This document shows, one piece after another, positions 40,829 to 50,631 of a stretch of DNA of 64,000 nt (position 1 is its first letter; each line of letters starts with the position of its first letter). The position numbers and the translations under genes were made by a program. A model generated the notes under the pieces. It was given only the letters and a program-made list of their open reading frames with translations. It was not told where the DNA came from and did not search any database. The DNA is from Brachybacterium sp042666875 (GTDB lineage Bacteria; Actinomycetota; Actinomycetes; Actinomycetales; Dermabacteraceae): NCBI RefSeq assembly GCF_042666875.1, contig NZ_JBHTCX010000002.1:411154-475153 (forward strand), given 5' to 3'.

Positions 40829-42958
40829 TCACAGCAGCCTCGTGGCCCCGAGCTGGTCGAGCAGCCAGGCCAGCTCGTCGGCCCGCTGCTCCCACTTGCG
40901 GTAGCGGCCCGACCGCCCGCCGTGCCCGGCCACCATCTCGCAGCGGAACAGGATCGGGCGCTCGGCCGGATCCGAGGTGACCGTCTCGCGCAGCCGCGCG
41001 ATCCACTTCGCGGGCTCGACGAAGAAGACGCGGGTGTCGTTCAGGGAGGTGGCGGCGAAGATCGCGGGGTAGTCCACCGCGCGCACGTTCTCGTAGGGGG
41101 TGTACTCCTTCATGTACCGGTACACCTCGGCGCTGTCGACGGGGTTGCCCCATTCCTCCCACTCGCCCACCGTCAGCGGCAGCGACGGGTCCAGGATCGT
41201 GGTCAGCGTGTCGACGAACGGCACCCCGGCGATGATGGCCCGGAACCGCTCCGGGGCGAGGTTGGCGACGGCGCCCATGAGCAGGCCGCCGGCGCTGCGA
41301 CCTTCGGCGGCGAGCCGGTCCGGGGCCACCAGCCCCGTCTCGACCAGATGCTCGGCCGCGGTGACGAAGTCGCTGAAGGTGTTCTTCTTCTCCAGCAGTT
41401 TGCCGTGCTCGTACCAGGCCCGGCCCATCTCCCCGCCGCCGCGCACGTGGGCGATGGCGACCACCACGCCGCGGTCCAGCAGCGAGAGCCGGGTGGGCAC
41501 GAAGGAGGGGTCCACGGAGACCTCGTAGGAGCCGTAGCCGTACAGGTAGCCGGGGGCGGTGCCTTCGGCGGCGACCTCCCGCCGTGCCACCAGGGAGATC
41601 GGGATCGCGGTGCCGTCGGCCGCTCGCGCCCACTCCCGCCGCTCCACGTACAGCTCCGGGTCGTAGTTCGGCACCGGGGTGCGGCGCAGGACGCTGACCT
41701 CGCCCCCGGCGACGTCGACCTCGGCGATGGTGGGCGGGGTGAGTAGGCTGGTGAGCTCGTACCGCAGCGAGGTCTGGTCCCAGTTCGGGTTCGCGTCGAG
41801 CTCGACGGTGTCCAGCTCGCCCCCGTGGCTGACCTCCCGCGCGGCCTCGAGGTCGAGGGACCCGTCGGCCCGGCGGGGCAGCAGCCGCACGCTCGCGAGC
41901 CCGCCGCTGCGCAGCTCGAGCGCCGCGAAGGAGGCGAAGGCCTCGACCGCGAGCAGGCGCTCGCCCTCACCGGCGACCAGCAGATCCGTCCAGGCCGAGG
42001 GGTCCTGCAGCGGTGCCTCGGCCAGGGCGAATCCCTCGGCGGTCGCGTTGTGCACGATCAGCAGACGGTCCCCGGCATGCTCGACGGTGTAGTCCACGCC
42101 GTCCCGTCGGCCACCCGCGGGCCGCGGCGCCGAGGTGGGGTCGGCCAGGTCCAGCAGCCAGGCCTCCGACGTCGTCGTCGAACCCGCCTGGATCACGAGG
42201 GTGGAGCCGTCCCGGGAGCGGTCGAAGCCGATCATGAACCGCTCGTCGCTCTCCTCGAGGACGAGCTCGTCCGTCTCCGCCGCCGCACCGAGGCGGTGGC
42301 GCCAGATCTGGTGCTGGCGCCAGGCCTCGTCCATGCGGGCGTAGAACAGCCACTGCTGGTCGGCGGAGAAGGCCAGGCCGTAGCCGGCCCCGGTGACCAC
42401 CTCGTCGACGATCTCCCCGGAGCTCAGGTCCTTGATGCGGATCGTGAAGCGCTCATCGCCCGCGGTGTCCACGGCGTAGGCGAGCAGGGTGTGGTCGGGG
42501 GAGGGGGCGAGCCCGCCGAGGGAGTAGAACTCCGCGCCGGCGGCCTCGGCCTGCGCATCCAGCAGCACCTGCTCGCCCTCGAGCATGGTGCCCGGTTCCA
42601 CCTGCGGCATCGAGCCGGTGTCCGCCACCCGCGTGAAGGCGGGATAGTCGTTGCCGGCCGTGGTGCGGGTGATGTACCACCAGTGATCCCGGCGCACCGG
42701 GACGGACAGGTCCGTCTCCTGGGTGTGGCCGACGAACTCGCCCACCAGGGCCTCGCGCAGCCCGGCCAGGTGCGCGGTGCGCGCGTCGGCGTAGGCGTTC
42801 TCCGCCTCCAGGTGCGCGATGACCTCAGGGTTCGTCTTGTCGCGCATCCACTCGTAGGGATCGACGACGGTGTCGCCGTGGACGATCCGCTCGGTGGGGC
42901 GGCGGGGCGGGACGGGCGGCGTGGGCGGCGTGGGCAAAGTAGGCAGAGCGTCGGTCAT
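40829..42958 (-). CDS. ptrB: Oligopeptidase B (prolyl oligopeptidase family, S9A)
   Basis: This 709-aa cytoplasmic serine peptidase cleaves short peptides after basic residues. The N-terminal beta-propeller (residues about 30-430; RIVHGDTVVDPYEWMRDKTN, DHWWYITRT) precedes the catalytic alpha/beta domain with LYGYGSYEVS, RGGGEMGRAWYEHGKLL, nucleophile Ser in AAEGRSAGGLLMG, Asp in SLNDTRVFF and His in VAGHGGRSGR. ATG 42958 overlaps the luxR stop by 4 bases, so it is expressed with that regulator. Confidence 0.94.
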   Translation of the reverse strand: MTDALPTLPTPPTPPVPPRRPTERIVHGDTVVDPYEWMRDKTNPEVIAHLEAENAYADARTAHLAGLREALVGEFVGHTQETDLSVPVRRDHWWYITRTTAGNDYPAFTRVADTGSMPQVEPGTMLEGEQVLLDAQAEAAGAEFYSLGGLAPSPDHTLLAYAVDTAGDERFTIRIKDLSSGEIVDEVVTGAGYGLAFSADQQWLFYARMDEAWRQHQIWRHRLGAAAETDELVLEESDERFMIGFDRSRDGSTLVIQAGSTTTSEAWLLDLADPTSAPRPAGGRRDGVDYTVEHAGDRLLIVHNATAEGFALAEAPLQDPSAWTDLLVAGEGERLLAVEAFASFAALELRSGGLASVRLLPRRADGSLDLEAAREVSHGGELDTVELDANPNWDQTSLRYELTSLLTPPTIAEVDVAGGEVSVLRRTPVPNYDPELYVERREWARAADGTAIPISLVARREVAAEGTAPGYLYGYGSYEVSVDPSFVPTRLSLLDRGVVVAIAHVRGGGEMGRAWYEHGKLLEKKNTFSDFVTAAEHLVETGLVAPDRLAAEGRSAGGLLMGAVANLAPERFRAIIAGVPFVDTLTTILDPSLPLTVGEWEEWGNPVDSAEVYRYMKEYTPYENVRAVDYPAIFAATSLNDTRVFFVEPAKWIARLRETVTSDPAERPILFRCEMVAGHGGRSGRYRKWEQRADELAWLLDQLGATRLL

Positions 42959-45867
42959 GGACGCGAGCCTACGGGCACCTCCCTGGGTTCGCCGTGGTGC
43001 GGACCGCGCACGATGCGGCGCAGCTCGACCCGCGAGGAGAGGCGGAGCTTCGCGAGCGTGTTGCGCACGTGGTACTCGACCGTGCGCACGGAGATGTACA
43101 GCGACTCGGCGATCTCCCGGTTGCTGAGGCCCTCGCCCACCATGATCGCGATCTGCTGCTCCCGCTTGGTGAGGTAGGCGAGCACCGGGGGCAGGGAGCT
43201 GCGCGATGCAGGGCGCTCCGGCTGGTCCTCCACCGGCGCCGCCGGCACGGCGAGGCTGTTCGCCTGCGCGGTGAGCCGCTCCAGCCCGGACCGGGCGAAG
43301 GCGTTCGCCGCCTGGGTGGCCAGCAGCCGGGCGCGCTCCCTCGCCGCGGCGGAGGCGCCGGCGTCGGAGAAGACGTGACGGGCGGCGTCCAGCGCCGCGA
43401 AGGCGCGGTACAGGCGCAGCCCGCCGCCGGGCAGGCCGGCGAGGGAGGGGCGCAGCGGCGGCACGGCGTCGAAGTGCTCGACCGCGTCGAGGTGCCGACG
43501 GGCCGCGTCCTCCCGGTCCCCGCGCGAGGCCGCCAGCAGCGCCCGCGCGTACGAGGCGATGCCCGCGCGGGCCCGCTCGGCGTAGGGGATCGCGGGGTCC
43601 TCGATGCGGTCGATGAGGGTGGGCAGCTCGCCGGTGCGCCCCGTCGCGGCCAGGGACCGCGCGAGGATCATCGCCGGGGCCAGGCCGACCAGCCGCCAGC
43701 CGGAGACGTTCTCGTCGATCGTCTGCAGGTGCTCGGTCGCCGCCGCGTCGTCTCCCGCGCGCACGGCGTGCCAGGCCCGTGCCAGCTCCTCCACCGCGGT
43801 CAGACCGGTGGTCGTGCGCAGGGCGGAGGGCGAGCCGTCGATGCGCCGGAGGAAGCGCTGGGCACGATCGGTCTCGCCGCGCATGCCGGCGGTGAGCGCG
43901 GCGACGGCGTAGGCGAACAGGGCGCCGGCGTCCTCGGAGGTCAGCAGGGTCCCGCCCAGGGCGTGCAGCGCCGCGTCGTGCGCTTCGTCGAGGAGCCCGG
44001 CGTCGAAGTGCATGAGCGCCAGGCACATCTGCGTGTGGATGGCGAACGCGCCCTCCGCGGACGAGGAGAACGAGGTCACCAGCAGCTCGCGGGCGGTGCC
44101 CGGGTGGCCCTGGCGGTGCAGCAGGGAGCCGATGATCCTCCTGATGGCCAGCTGCGCGGGCTCGGTGCCCGGCGTGGCGGCCAGCTCCTCGGCGATCGCG
44201 GTCATGTCGGCCGTGATGCCGGCTCGGGACGACCCGTCGCCGTCGGCGAACAGTGCCCAGCAGCGCAGGATCCCGCGCAGGCTGGCGACCTCCGCCGGCG
44301 GGGCGTCGGGCAGCTCCGCGAGCTGGTCCACGACGACGTCGAAGGCGTGCCGGCCGACGTGGAACTCCCCGAGCGATCCTGCCAGGCGCGCGGCCCAGGA
44401 GGCGGCGTGGCCGAGCAGCAGGGTGCCGTCCGTGGAGCGGGGCGCGCGCAGTGCCGCCTCGAGGTGGCGGACGCTGTCGGCGAGCGAATGGTCCTCGATG
44501 GCCAGCAGCGTCTGGACGGCGCCGCGCACCTGCGGGTCGGCGGCGGCGAGTGCCGAGGCTCCGAGCTGCCGCAGCAGAGCGGGACGGCGCGCGGAGACCG
44601 CCGCGCGGGTCGCGGCGGCCACCAGATCGGGGCCGGGAGCGAAGGAGGAGGCGGCGGCGAGCATCTCGAAGGCCACGTCGAACGAGTGGCGTTCGAGGGC
44701 CGCGTAGCCCTCCTCCGCGAGCTCGCCGACGAGCTCCGCGGTCGCCTGCGGGGACGGCGGCCTGCTCAGCAGGGCGAGACGGTGCCGCAGCCGCTCCGCG
44801 CGGGTGCCGTGCTCGGCGAGCACCGCGTGCACGACGGCCCGGCGGTTGCGCTGCGTGGCGAACCGGATCGCCCGCGCGACCATGGCGTGCACCAGCCGGA
44901 CATGATCCTCGTCCACGAGGGTGACCAGCCCGGTCGCCAGCAGCGTGGGCTCGCAGAACGGCGCCAGCCCCTGCGACTCGAGCGCCTCGTCCAGGAGCGA
45001 GGACGGCAGCGTGGTGTCCGCGAAGCCCAGCAGCTCGAGGACGGCGCGGGTGGAGGGGTCGGCGTCGACGAGGATCTGCGGGACGGCGCGGTCGAACCGG
45101 CCCGCCCGCTGCGAGACGTCGGTCTCGAGGCTCCTGATCGCCAGCTCCAGATCGCGCTCGCCGGGACCGGCGGCCATCAGCCGGTCCAGCACGATGGCGA
45201 CGTGCAGCGGAGAGCCGCCGGTCGCGCCGTGCAGACGCACGGCGAACTCATCGGGGACGGGCACGCCGAGCTTGTCGCCGGCGAAATGCTTGATCGCGGT
45301 CTCGTCCAGCGGGTGCAGGGTGAGGTGGCTGCCGTGCACCTCCGTCGTCGCGATGGACCTGATGCGGTCGAAGAACGGCGAGCTGCCCGTGCGGGCGGTG
45401 ACGATGAAGAACGCCCGGGCCCTCTGGTAGGTCTCCGCGATGTGCCACATGGCCTCGGCCGTGGCGTCGTCGATCCACTGCACGTCCTCGATGATCAGGC
45501 AGGTCGCGATCGCCTCGCTGTTGAAGGCCTCGATCATCCGCCCGAGCGGATCGGTGGAGGTCACGGGTGCCTCGATCGACGCCACGATGCGATCGGCGAC
45601 GGCGCCGGGGTACGCCGCGTCCCCGGGCATGCACGAGATGACCAGCACGCGCCAGGTCTGCTGGTGGCGCAGCTCTGCGGCGATGCGCTTGACCAGTGTG
45701 GACTTCCCGATGCCGGGAGGCCCCTCGATGGTGAGGGCCTGGGCGCTGTAACCGAGCACCCGGGTGGCGAGCTCACGGGCGCTGTCGAGGGCGAGGTCGC
45801 GCCCGTAGATCGGCGGGAGTGCGGAGTCAGCAGTGGGCATGGCAGGTCGATTCCGTTTTCTGGACAC
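42955..45867 (-). CDS. Large AAA/LuxR-family transcriptional regulator
   Basis: This 970-aa MalT/LAL-type regulator has an N-terminal ATPase module (Walker A EGPPGIGKSTLVKR, Walker B CLIIEDVQWID), a long helical middle of TPR-like repeats and a C-terminal LuxR helix-turn-helix (LTKREQQIAIMVGEGLSNRE then SVRTVEYHVRNTLAKL). Such proteins activate genes when a ligand permits ATP-driven oligomerisation. The start is uncertain: GTG 45867 or ATG 45840, both without a good ribosome-binding site. It is divergent from the polysaccharide operon and coupled to ptrB. Confidence 0.9.
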   Translation of the reverse strand: MSRKRNRPAMPTADSALPPIYGRDLALDSARELATRVLGYSAQALTIEGPPGIGKSTLVKRIAAELRHQQTWRVLVISCMPGDAAYPGAVADRIVASIEAPVTSTDPLGRMIEAFNSEAIATCLIIEDVQWIDDATAEAMWHIAETYQRARAFFIVTARTGSSPFFDRIRSIATTEVHGSHLTLHPLDETAIKHFAGDKLGVPVPDEFAVRLHGATGGSPLHVAIVLDRLMAAGPGERDLELAIRSLETDVSQRAGRFDRAVPQILVDADPSTRAVLELLGFADTTLPSSLLDEALESQGLAPFCEPTLLATGLVTLVDEDHVRLVHAMVARAIRFATQRNRRAVVHAVLAEHGTRAERLRHRLALLSRPPSPQATAELVGELAEEGYAALERHSFDVAFEMLAAASSFAPGPDLVAAATRAAVSARRPALLRQLGASALAAADPQVRGAVQTLLAIEDHSLADSVRHLEAALRAPRSTDGTLLLGHAASWAARLAGSLGEFHVGRHAFDVVVDQLAELPDAPPAEVASLRGILRCWALFADGDGSSRAGITADMTAIAEELAATPGTEPAQLAIRRIIGSLLHRQGHPGTARELLVTSFSSSAEGAFAIHTQMCLALMHFDAGLLDEAHDAALHALGGTLLTSEDAGALFAYAVAALTAGMRGETDRAQRFLRRIDGSPSALRTTTGLTAVEELARAWHAVRAGDDAAATEHLQTIDENVSGWRLVGLAPAMILARSLAATGRTGELPTLIDRIEDPAIPYAERARAGIASYARALLAASRGDREDAARRHLDAVEHFDAVPPLRPSLAGLPGGGLRLYRAFAALDAARHVFSDAGASAAARERARLLATQAANAFARSGLERLTAQANSLAVPAAPVEDQPERPASRSSLPPVLAYLTKREQQIAIMVGEGLSNREIAESLYISVRTVEYHVRNTLAKLRLSSRVELRRIVRGPHHGEPREVPVGSRP

Positions 45868-45888
45868 GTGACCGCATCAGCTGGACGG

Positions 45889-45968
45889 AGAGTACCAGGT
45901 ACCCCAGTGCCCAGCACAGGGGTACCCGCCCCTCAATACCGGGTTCTCCCCGTACCCCGTACCGGGTT
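45889..45968. promoter_or_regulatory. Repeat-rich control region between luxR-type gene and EPS operon
   Basis: Reading the minus strand, TACTCT (45894 to 45889) is a -10 for the regulator. GGTACCCC (45898-45905) and GGGGTACC (45919-45926) form a perfect inverted repeat over its -35. TACCGGGTT occurs twice in direct orientation (45937-45945 and 45960-45968) and CCCCGTA is repeated between them. TACGTT near 46003 could be the -10 of the EPS operon. This looks like a multi-site operator. Confidence 0.5.
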
Positions 45969-46074
45969 ATGCCTCCAGCCGGTGTGATCCGGGTCCCGGC
46001 AGGCCTACGTTGCGGAAGTGCTCCGGGCCAGTCGCCGGGGCCCGCATCCCTGTCCGTGCCGAGTCGGAGGAATC

Positions 46075-47412
46075 GTGTCCACGATCCAATCTGCCCTGCC
46101 CTCGCACCCCGTTCTCCCCTGGCCGATCCTGACCTCCCCACTGCGGCGCCGGGGCCTGGCCGCGCTGATCGCGGCCGGGCTCACCGCCGGCATTCTGGCC
46201 GTGGTGGGCACCGAGCCCCTGGTGCTCGGCGCGGGAGCCGCGTGGTTCGTGCTGGCGCTGGCGACTCATGCCTTCGACATCCGCCGTGGTGAGCGGCACC
46301 GGTCGGCGCCGCTGCTGGTGGCGACCGCGTTCACCCTCGCCGCCCTCGCCGCCCACTCCGCCCTGTGGGGGCAGGCCGTGCGCGGTGACGTGGCTGTGCT
46401 GCTGCTCGCCCTGACCCTCGCGCACTGGGCCAGCACGCCGCTGGTGCGTCTCGTCCTCGATCGTACCGTGCCGCCGCGGGCGATCATCGTCTGCCCGGCG
46501 GCGGAGATCGTCCGCCACCGCCACGGCCGCTCCCAGCGGGTGCGCGGATTCTCCGCCGAGACCCTCCAGGATCCCGGCGTCGTCGTCGCCGCCGTGCTGC
46601 ACGACGTGGCCCGCGGCGGCGCCGACCGCGTCGAGCTGCTGCCGGGCATCCCGGACCGCACCGTGCAGCAGCTGGCCTGGGCGCTGCGCCGGGACGGCGT
46701 GGAGCTCCTCCTGCACCAGCCCACCGGCAGGGTGCGCAGCTCGCGCACCGAACTGCTGATGACGGCCCACGGGCCCGGCCTGCTGCTGACGCCCCCGCGG
46801 CCGGGCCTGCTCACCCGGGTGGGCAAGCGCGCCCTCGACCTGCTGGGCGCCGCGGCGCTGCTGGTGCTGCTGGGCCCGGTACTGCTGGGAACCGCCCTGG
46901 CGGTCCGCCGTGAGGACGGCGGTCCCGCCCTCTACCGCCAGGAGCGCATCGGTCTGGACGGGGAGCCGTTCCAGATCTACAAGTTCCGCACCATGGTCCA
47001 GGATGCCGACGCGCAGCTCGAGGCCCTGCTGCGCGAGCAGAACGCCGACGGCCGCCCGCTGTTCAAGGTCTCCGCGGACCCGCGGGTGACCCGCCTGGGA
47101 GCGTTCCTGCGCCGCAGCTCGATCGACGAGCTCCCGCAGCTGCTGAACGTGCTCGAGGGCACCATGAGCCTGGTGGGCCCCCGCCCGCAGCGGCCCGCGG
47201 AGGTCGCCCTCTACGACGGCGACGCCGAGCATCGCCTCGGGGTCCGCCCCGGCATGACCGGGCTGTGGCAGGTCTCGGGACGCTCCCGGCTCAGCTGGGA
47301 GCAGGCCCGAGAGCTCGACGTCTACTACGCCCACAACTGGTCACCGCTGCTGGACCTCACGATCCTGCTGCGCACCTTCAAGGCCGTCCTGACCAGCGAC
47401 GGAGCCGTGTGA
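46075..47412 (+). CDS. Polyprenyl-phosphate sugar phosphotransferase (EPS initiating enzyme)
   Basis: This 445-aa enzyme transfers a sugar-1-phosphate to undecaprenyl phosphate and starts repeat-unit synthesis. It has four N-terminal membrane helices, a CoA-like-binding region (RAIIVCPAAEIVRHRHG) and a C-terminal bacterial sugar transferase domain with membrane hairpin (LGAAALLVLLGPVLLGTALA), KFRTMVQDADAQ, RRSSIDELPQLLNVL and SLVGPRPQRP. GTG 46075 has GGAGG just upstream. First gene of the operon; its stop overlaps the next ATG by one base. Confidence 0.93.
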   Translation: MSTIQSALPSHPVLPWPILTSPLRRRGLAALIAAGLTAGILAVVGTEPLVLGAGAAWFVLALATHAFDIRRGERHRSAPLLVATAFTLAALAAHSALWGQAVRGDVAVLLLALTLAHWASTPLVRLVLDRTVPPRAIIVCPAAEIVRHRHGRSQRVRGFSAETLQDPGVVVAAVLHDVARGGADRVELLPGIPDRTVQQLAWALRRDGVELLLHQPTGRVRSSRTELLMTAHGPGLLLTPPRPGLLTRVGKRALDLLGAAALLVLLGPVLLGTALAVRREDGGPALYRQERIGLDGEPFQIYKFRTMVQDADAQLEALLREQNADGRPLFKVSADPRVTRLGAFLRRSSIDELPQLLNVLEGTMSLVGPRPQRPAEVALYDGDAEHRLGVRPGMTGLWQVSGRSRLSWEQARELDVYYAHNWSPLLDLTILLRTFKAVLTSDGAV

Positions 47413-48470
47413 TGCGCATCCTGCACCTGATCCACAGCACGCATGTCGGCGGCGTCGAATCCGCGGCCGCGCACCTGCGGGAGGAGCTCGCCGACCACGA
47501 GCGGATCCAGTACCGCATCGCCGTCCTCGCCGCGGCGGACCCGGACCAGGCCGTCCTGACCGCCGACGTCGTCGGCTCCGGCCTGAACTCCCCGCTCTCC
47601 GTCCTCGCTCTGCTGCGCCAGCTCCGCCGCTGGGACCCCGACGTGCTGGTCACCTCCCTGTGGCGCAGCGTGGCTGTCGGCGCCCTCGCCCGAGCACTGG
47701 GGCGCAGGCGACCGTGGGCGATCTGGGTCCACAACTCCCGCTTCACCCAGCCTGTGGACCGGCTGGTCCATCACTGGGCCCTCCCGCGCGCCGACCTCGT
47801 GCTGTGCGACTCGATCGCCGCCCGTGACCTGCTCGCCGAGCCGATCCTGCGCCGCGCCGGCGCCCGCCACCCCGCCGTGCTCGTGCGTCCCGACGCGGCG
47901 CCCCTGCCCGCCCACACCGCGGCCGCCCCCGCCCTGCGGGCACAGCTGCGCCTGGTGACCTGGGGGCGGATCGCCCCGCAGAAGCGCCTGGACGTCGCCC
48001 TCGGGGTCCTGGCGCAGCTGCGCGAGCAGTCGCCCGCCGGGGCGCACCTGACCATCATCGGCCCCGACAGCGGGGGCCTGGCGGACCTGCGCGCCGAGAT
48101 CACCCGGCGGCGGCTCGCCGACGCCGTCACGCTGACCGGTCCCGCCGATCGCGCCGCGATCGCCCGCGCGGCCGCCGAGGCCGACGTGTTCATCCAGACC
48201 TCCGAGTTCGAGGGCTACGCGATGGCGGCCCACGAGGCGCTCGCCGCGGGGATGGTCAGTCTGCTCACGCCCGTCGGCGACCTCGCCTCCGACACCCGCG
48301 ACGGCGACCACGCCCTGCACCACCACGGCGACGCCGCCCGCTCCGCCGCCCGTCTGCTCGAGCTGGCCGAGGACCCGGCCGCCTGGGCCGAGATGTCCCA
48401 CCGGGCCCGCCACGTGCGCACCACCGCCATGGCCGACGAGTTCGCCGCCGCCTGCGAGGTGCTGGCATGA
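47412..48470 (+). CDS. GT4-type glycosyltransferase
   Basis: This 352-aa GT-B enzyme adds a sugar to the lipid-linked repeat unit. N-terminal MRILHLIHSTHVGGVESAAAH is the acceptor-side start. The donor-side domain has LVTWGRIAPQKRLDVALGVL and the phosphate-binding SEFEGYAMAAHEALAAGM with the E..E pattern. Donor and acceptor are unknown. TGATG and ATGA overlaps join it to both neighbours. Confidence 0.92.
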   Translation: MRILHLIHSTHVGGVESAAAHLREELADHERIQYRIAVLAAADPDQAVLTADVVGSGLNSPLSVLALLRQLRRWDPDVLVTSLWRSVAVGALARALGRRRPWAIWVHNSRFTQPVDRLVHHWALPRADLVLCDSIAARDLLAEPILRRAGARHPAVLVRPDAAPLPAHTAAAPALRAQLRLVTWGRIAPQKRLDVALGVLAQLREQSPAGAHLTIIGPDSGGLADLRAEITRRRLADAVTLTGPADRAAIARAAAEADVFIQTSEFEGYAMAAHEALAAGMVSLLTPVGDLASDTRDGDHALHHHGDAARSAARLLELAEDPAAWAEMSHRARHVRTTAMADEFAAACEVLA

Positions 48471-49522
48471 GAGCGATCCGTGAAGCAGGCATCGACAACC
48501 AGATCCTCGTGCTGCTGGCCGCAGCCGGCGCGCTGATGGCCTCCCTCGGGATCAGGCCGTACCTCCCCGAGCACTTCCTCTGGGACGACGGCCTGCTGCA
48601 GCTGACGATCCACGGCGGCAGCCTCGTCGACGAGGCCGAGTCGTTCGAGCGCGTCGGCCATCTGTACGCGCTGGCCGGGCTCGGGGAGGCGCCGCCGCTG
48701 GCCGCGCTGCTCGGCGTGGCGCTCTATTGCAGCGGGATCCTGCTCGCCGTGGGCTGGGAGCGCACCGCCCGGCTCTCGATGCCGTCGCTGCTGGTCACCA
48801 TGGCCTTCTTCGTGCCGGCGCTGGCCTATCTCGCGCAGTACTCCAAGGAGCTGGTCACTCTGGGCGTCGCGATGCTCGTCGTCGTGATCCCCGACGGGCG
48901 CGGCCGGTTCAGCACGGCCATGGGCGAGCTGGCCGTGATCGGCGGAGCGCTCGCCTACGGGGCCACGCTGCGCCCGTACTGGCTGATCATCGCCGTGATG
49001 TACATCGGCTGGCGGATCCTGCTGCCGCGCACCGCCCACCCTCTGCTGCTGGTCGCCCTGCCCGCCGCCGCCTACGCGGTGCTCCAGCCCCTGTTCCAGG
49101 CGGTGCTCGGGCACGGGCTGCAGGGGGCGCGCGAGTGGTCGAACGCCGAGCGCGCCGGCGAGCAGGTGAACACCCTGATCCAGAGCGTCGCCCCGGACGC
49201 CCGAGGGGCCCTCGGCGTGCTCGCGGCACTGGCCATGCTCGCGCTGATGGTGGTGCCCGTGCAGCTGCTGGTCTCCGGGGAAGCCTTCCACCTGGCCAGC
49301 GGCATCGCGATCGTCGTGGTGTGGGCGCTGGTGCTGGTGCCCGTCCTCGGCGGGCGCTTCGTCGGCGCCCGCTCCCCGCGAGCCACCCGCGCCGCCTCCC
49401 TGCTGCTCGCCTTCCTCGTGGTCCAGGCGCTGTTCGAGCCGGACTACGGCTCCGCGCTCAAGCACCTGACCCCGCTGCTCCCGCTGGTCCTCATGGTGCA
49501 CCTGCATCGGGGGCGGTCATGA
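48467..49522 (+). CDS. Multi-pass membrane protein, possible polysaccharide polymerase (Wzy-like)
   Basis: This 351-aa protein has about nine hydrophobic segments with an outside loop after the first helix (GIRPYLPEHFLWDDGLLQLT) and another around LGHGLQGAREWSNAERAGEQ. No sequence motif identifies it; position between glycosyltransferases and together with a flippase and chain-length protein makes Wzy-type polymerase the best guess. Overlaps its neighbours by 4 bases. Confidence 0.7.
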   Translation: MRAIREAGIDNQILVLLAAAGALMASLGIRPYLPEHFLWDDGLLQLTIHGGSLVDEAESFERVGHLYALAGLGEAPPLAALLGVALYCSGILLAVGWERTARLSMPSLLVTMAFFVPALAYLAQYSKELVTLGVAMLVVVIPDGRGRFSTAMGELAVIGGALAYGATLRPYWLIIAVMYIGWRILLPRTAHPLLLVALPAAAYAVLQPLFQAVLGHGLQGAREWSNAERAGEQVNTLIQSVAPDARGALGVLAALAMLALMVVPVQLLVSGEAFHLASGIAIVVVWALVLVPVLGGRFVGARSPRATRAASLLLAFLVVQALFEPDYGSALKHLTPLLPLVLMVHLHRGRS

Positions 49523-50631
49523 CCTCGTCGATCCTGCACATCACCGATGCCGCCTCCTCCGGCGTGCTCGCCGCCGTGACCACCTTCGCCCGCGCCCAGA
49601 GCGCCGTGCCGGGGATCGACGTCACCCTCGCCTACGTCCCCCGCCACGATTCGCCCTCCCCGGAACGGATCCAGGCGCTCGCCGGGGACCGCGTCACCGT
49701 GCTCCGCTGGAGCCGCAGCCCCCGCACCGCCCTGCCGGCCCTGCTGGTGCGCGCCACGGCCGAGCTCACGGCCCGACGGGACGTGCTGGTCCACCTCCAC
49801 TCCTCCCGCACCGGGATGATCGGACGAGCCGTGGCCGTGCTGACCGGGCATCGCGACCGCACCGTCTACAGCCCCCACTGCTTCGCGTTCGACCGCAGCG
49901 ACGCCGGCACCCTGCACCGCCGGGTGCTGACGGCCCTGGAGCGGGCCGGGACCCTGCTGGGCCCGCGTCTGCTGCTGGTCTCCGAGACCGAGGAGCGCCT
50001 GGCGCAGCGGGTCCTGCCCCGCGCCCGCACCGCCGTGCTGCGCAACCGGGTCGACGCCGAGCAGCTCGCCGCCCTGCCCCGGCCCGAGGCCGCATCCGGC
50101 GGCGACCTGCGCGTCGTCCACGTCGGCCGGATCGCCGCCCAGAAGCGGCCCCGCGAGTTCGACGCCGTCGCGCGCCGCTGGCACGAGCAGCATCCCGGAA
50201 CCGTCTTCCGCTGGCTGGGGGAGGGCGACCGGGAGCTGCTGGGCCCGGACGTCGAGGTCAGCGGCTGGCTGGACCGGGACGCGCTGCTCGCCGAGCTCTC
50301 CCGGGCCGACGTCCTGCTGTTCACCAGCGCCGGTGAAGGGCTGCCGATCGCAGTGCTCGAGGCGCAGGCGCTCGGTGTCCCCGTCCTCGCCCACGACGTG
50401 ACCGGCATGGCCGACGTGGTCATCGACGGCGTCACCGGGCTGCTGCGCGCGGACGCCGAGGGCCTGCTGCAGGCCCTCGGCGAGCTGGCCGCTGATCCGG
50501 CACGACGTCGGGCCCTGGGCGAGACCGCCCGGGCCCGGGTGCGTGCCTGCTTCGGCCTCACCCATCTCGCGGAGGACTCCTTCGCGGCCTATCGCCAGGT
50601 CGGCGTACCTATCGGAGAGGAATCAGCATGA
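49519..50631 (+). CDS. GT4-family glycosyltransferase
   Basis: This 370-aa GT-B enzyme has an N-terminal domain with SSILHITDAASSGVLAAVTT and a C-terminal GT1/GT4 domain: VVHVGRIAAQKRPREFDAVA, WLGEGDRELLGPDVEVSGWL, then FTSAGEGLPIAVLEAQALGV with the conserved EG..I..LEA. It is the third transferase of the cluster. ATGA overlaps at both ends show tight coupling. Confidence 0.92.
   Translation: MTSSILHITDAASSGVLAAVTTFARAQSAVPGIDVTLAYVPRHDSPSPERIQALAGDRVTVLRWSRSPRTALPALLVRATAELTARRDVLVHLHSSRTGMIGRAVAVLTGHRDRTVYSPHCFAFDRSDAGTLHRRVLTALERAGTLLGPRLLLVSETEERLAQRVLPRARTAVLRNRVDAEQLAALPRPEAASGGDLRVVHVGRIAAQKRPREFDAVARRWHEQHPGTVFRWLGEGDRELLGPDVEVSGWLDRDALLAELSRADVLLFTSAGEGLPIAVLEAQALGVPVLAHDVTGMADVVIDGVTGLLRADAEGLLQALGELAADPARRRALGETARARVRACFGLTHLAEDSFAAYRQVGVPIGEESA

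Noticed and set aside
45827..45878. Short upstream peptide before the LAL-type regulator (MRSRVQKTESTCHAHC)
   Set aside because: Only 16 codons, no ribosome-binding site, overlaps the regulator start; no sign of attenuation.
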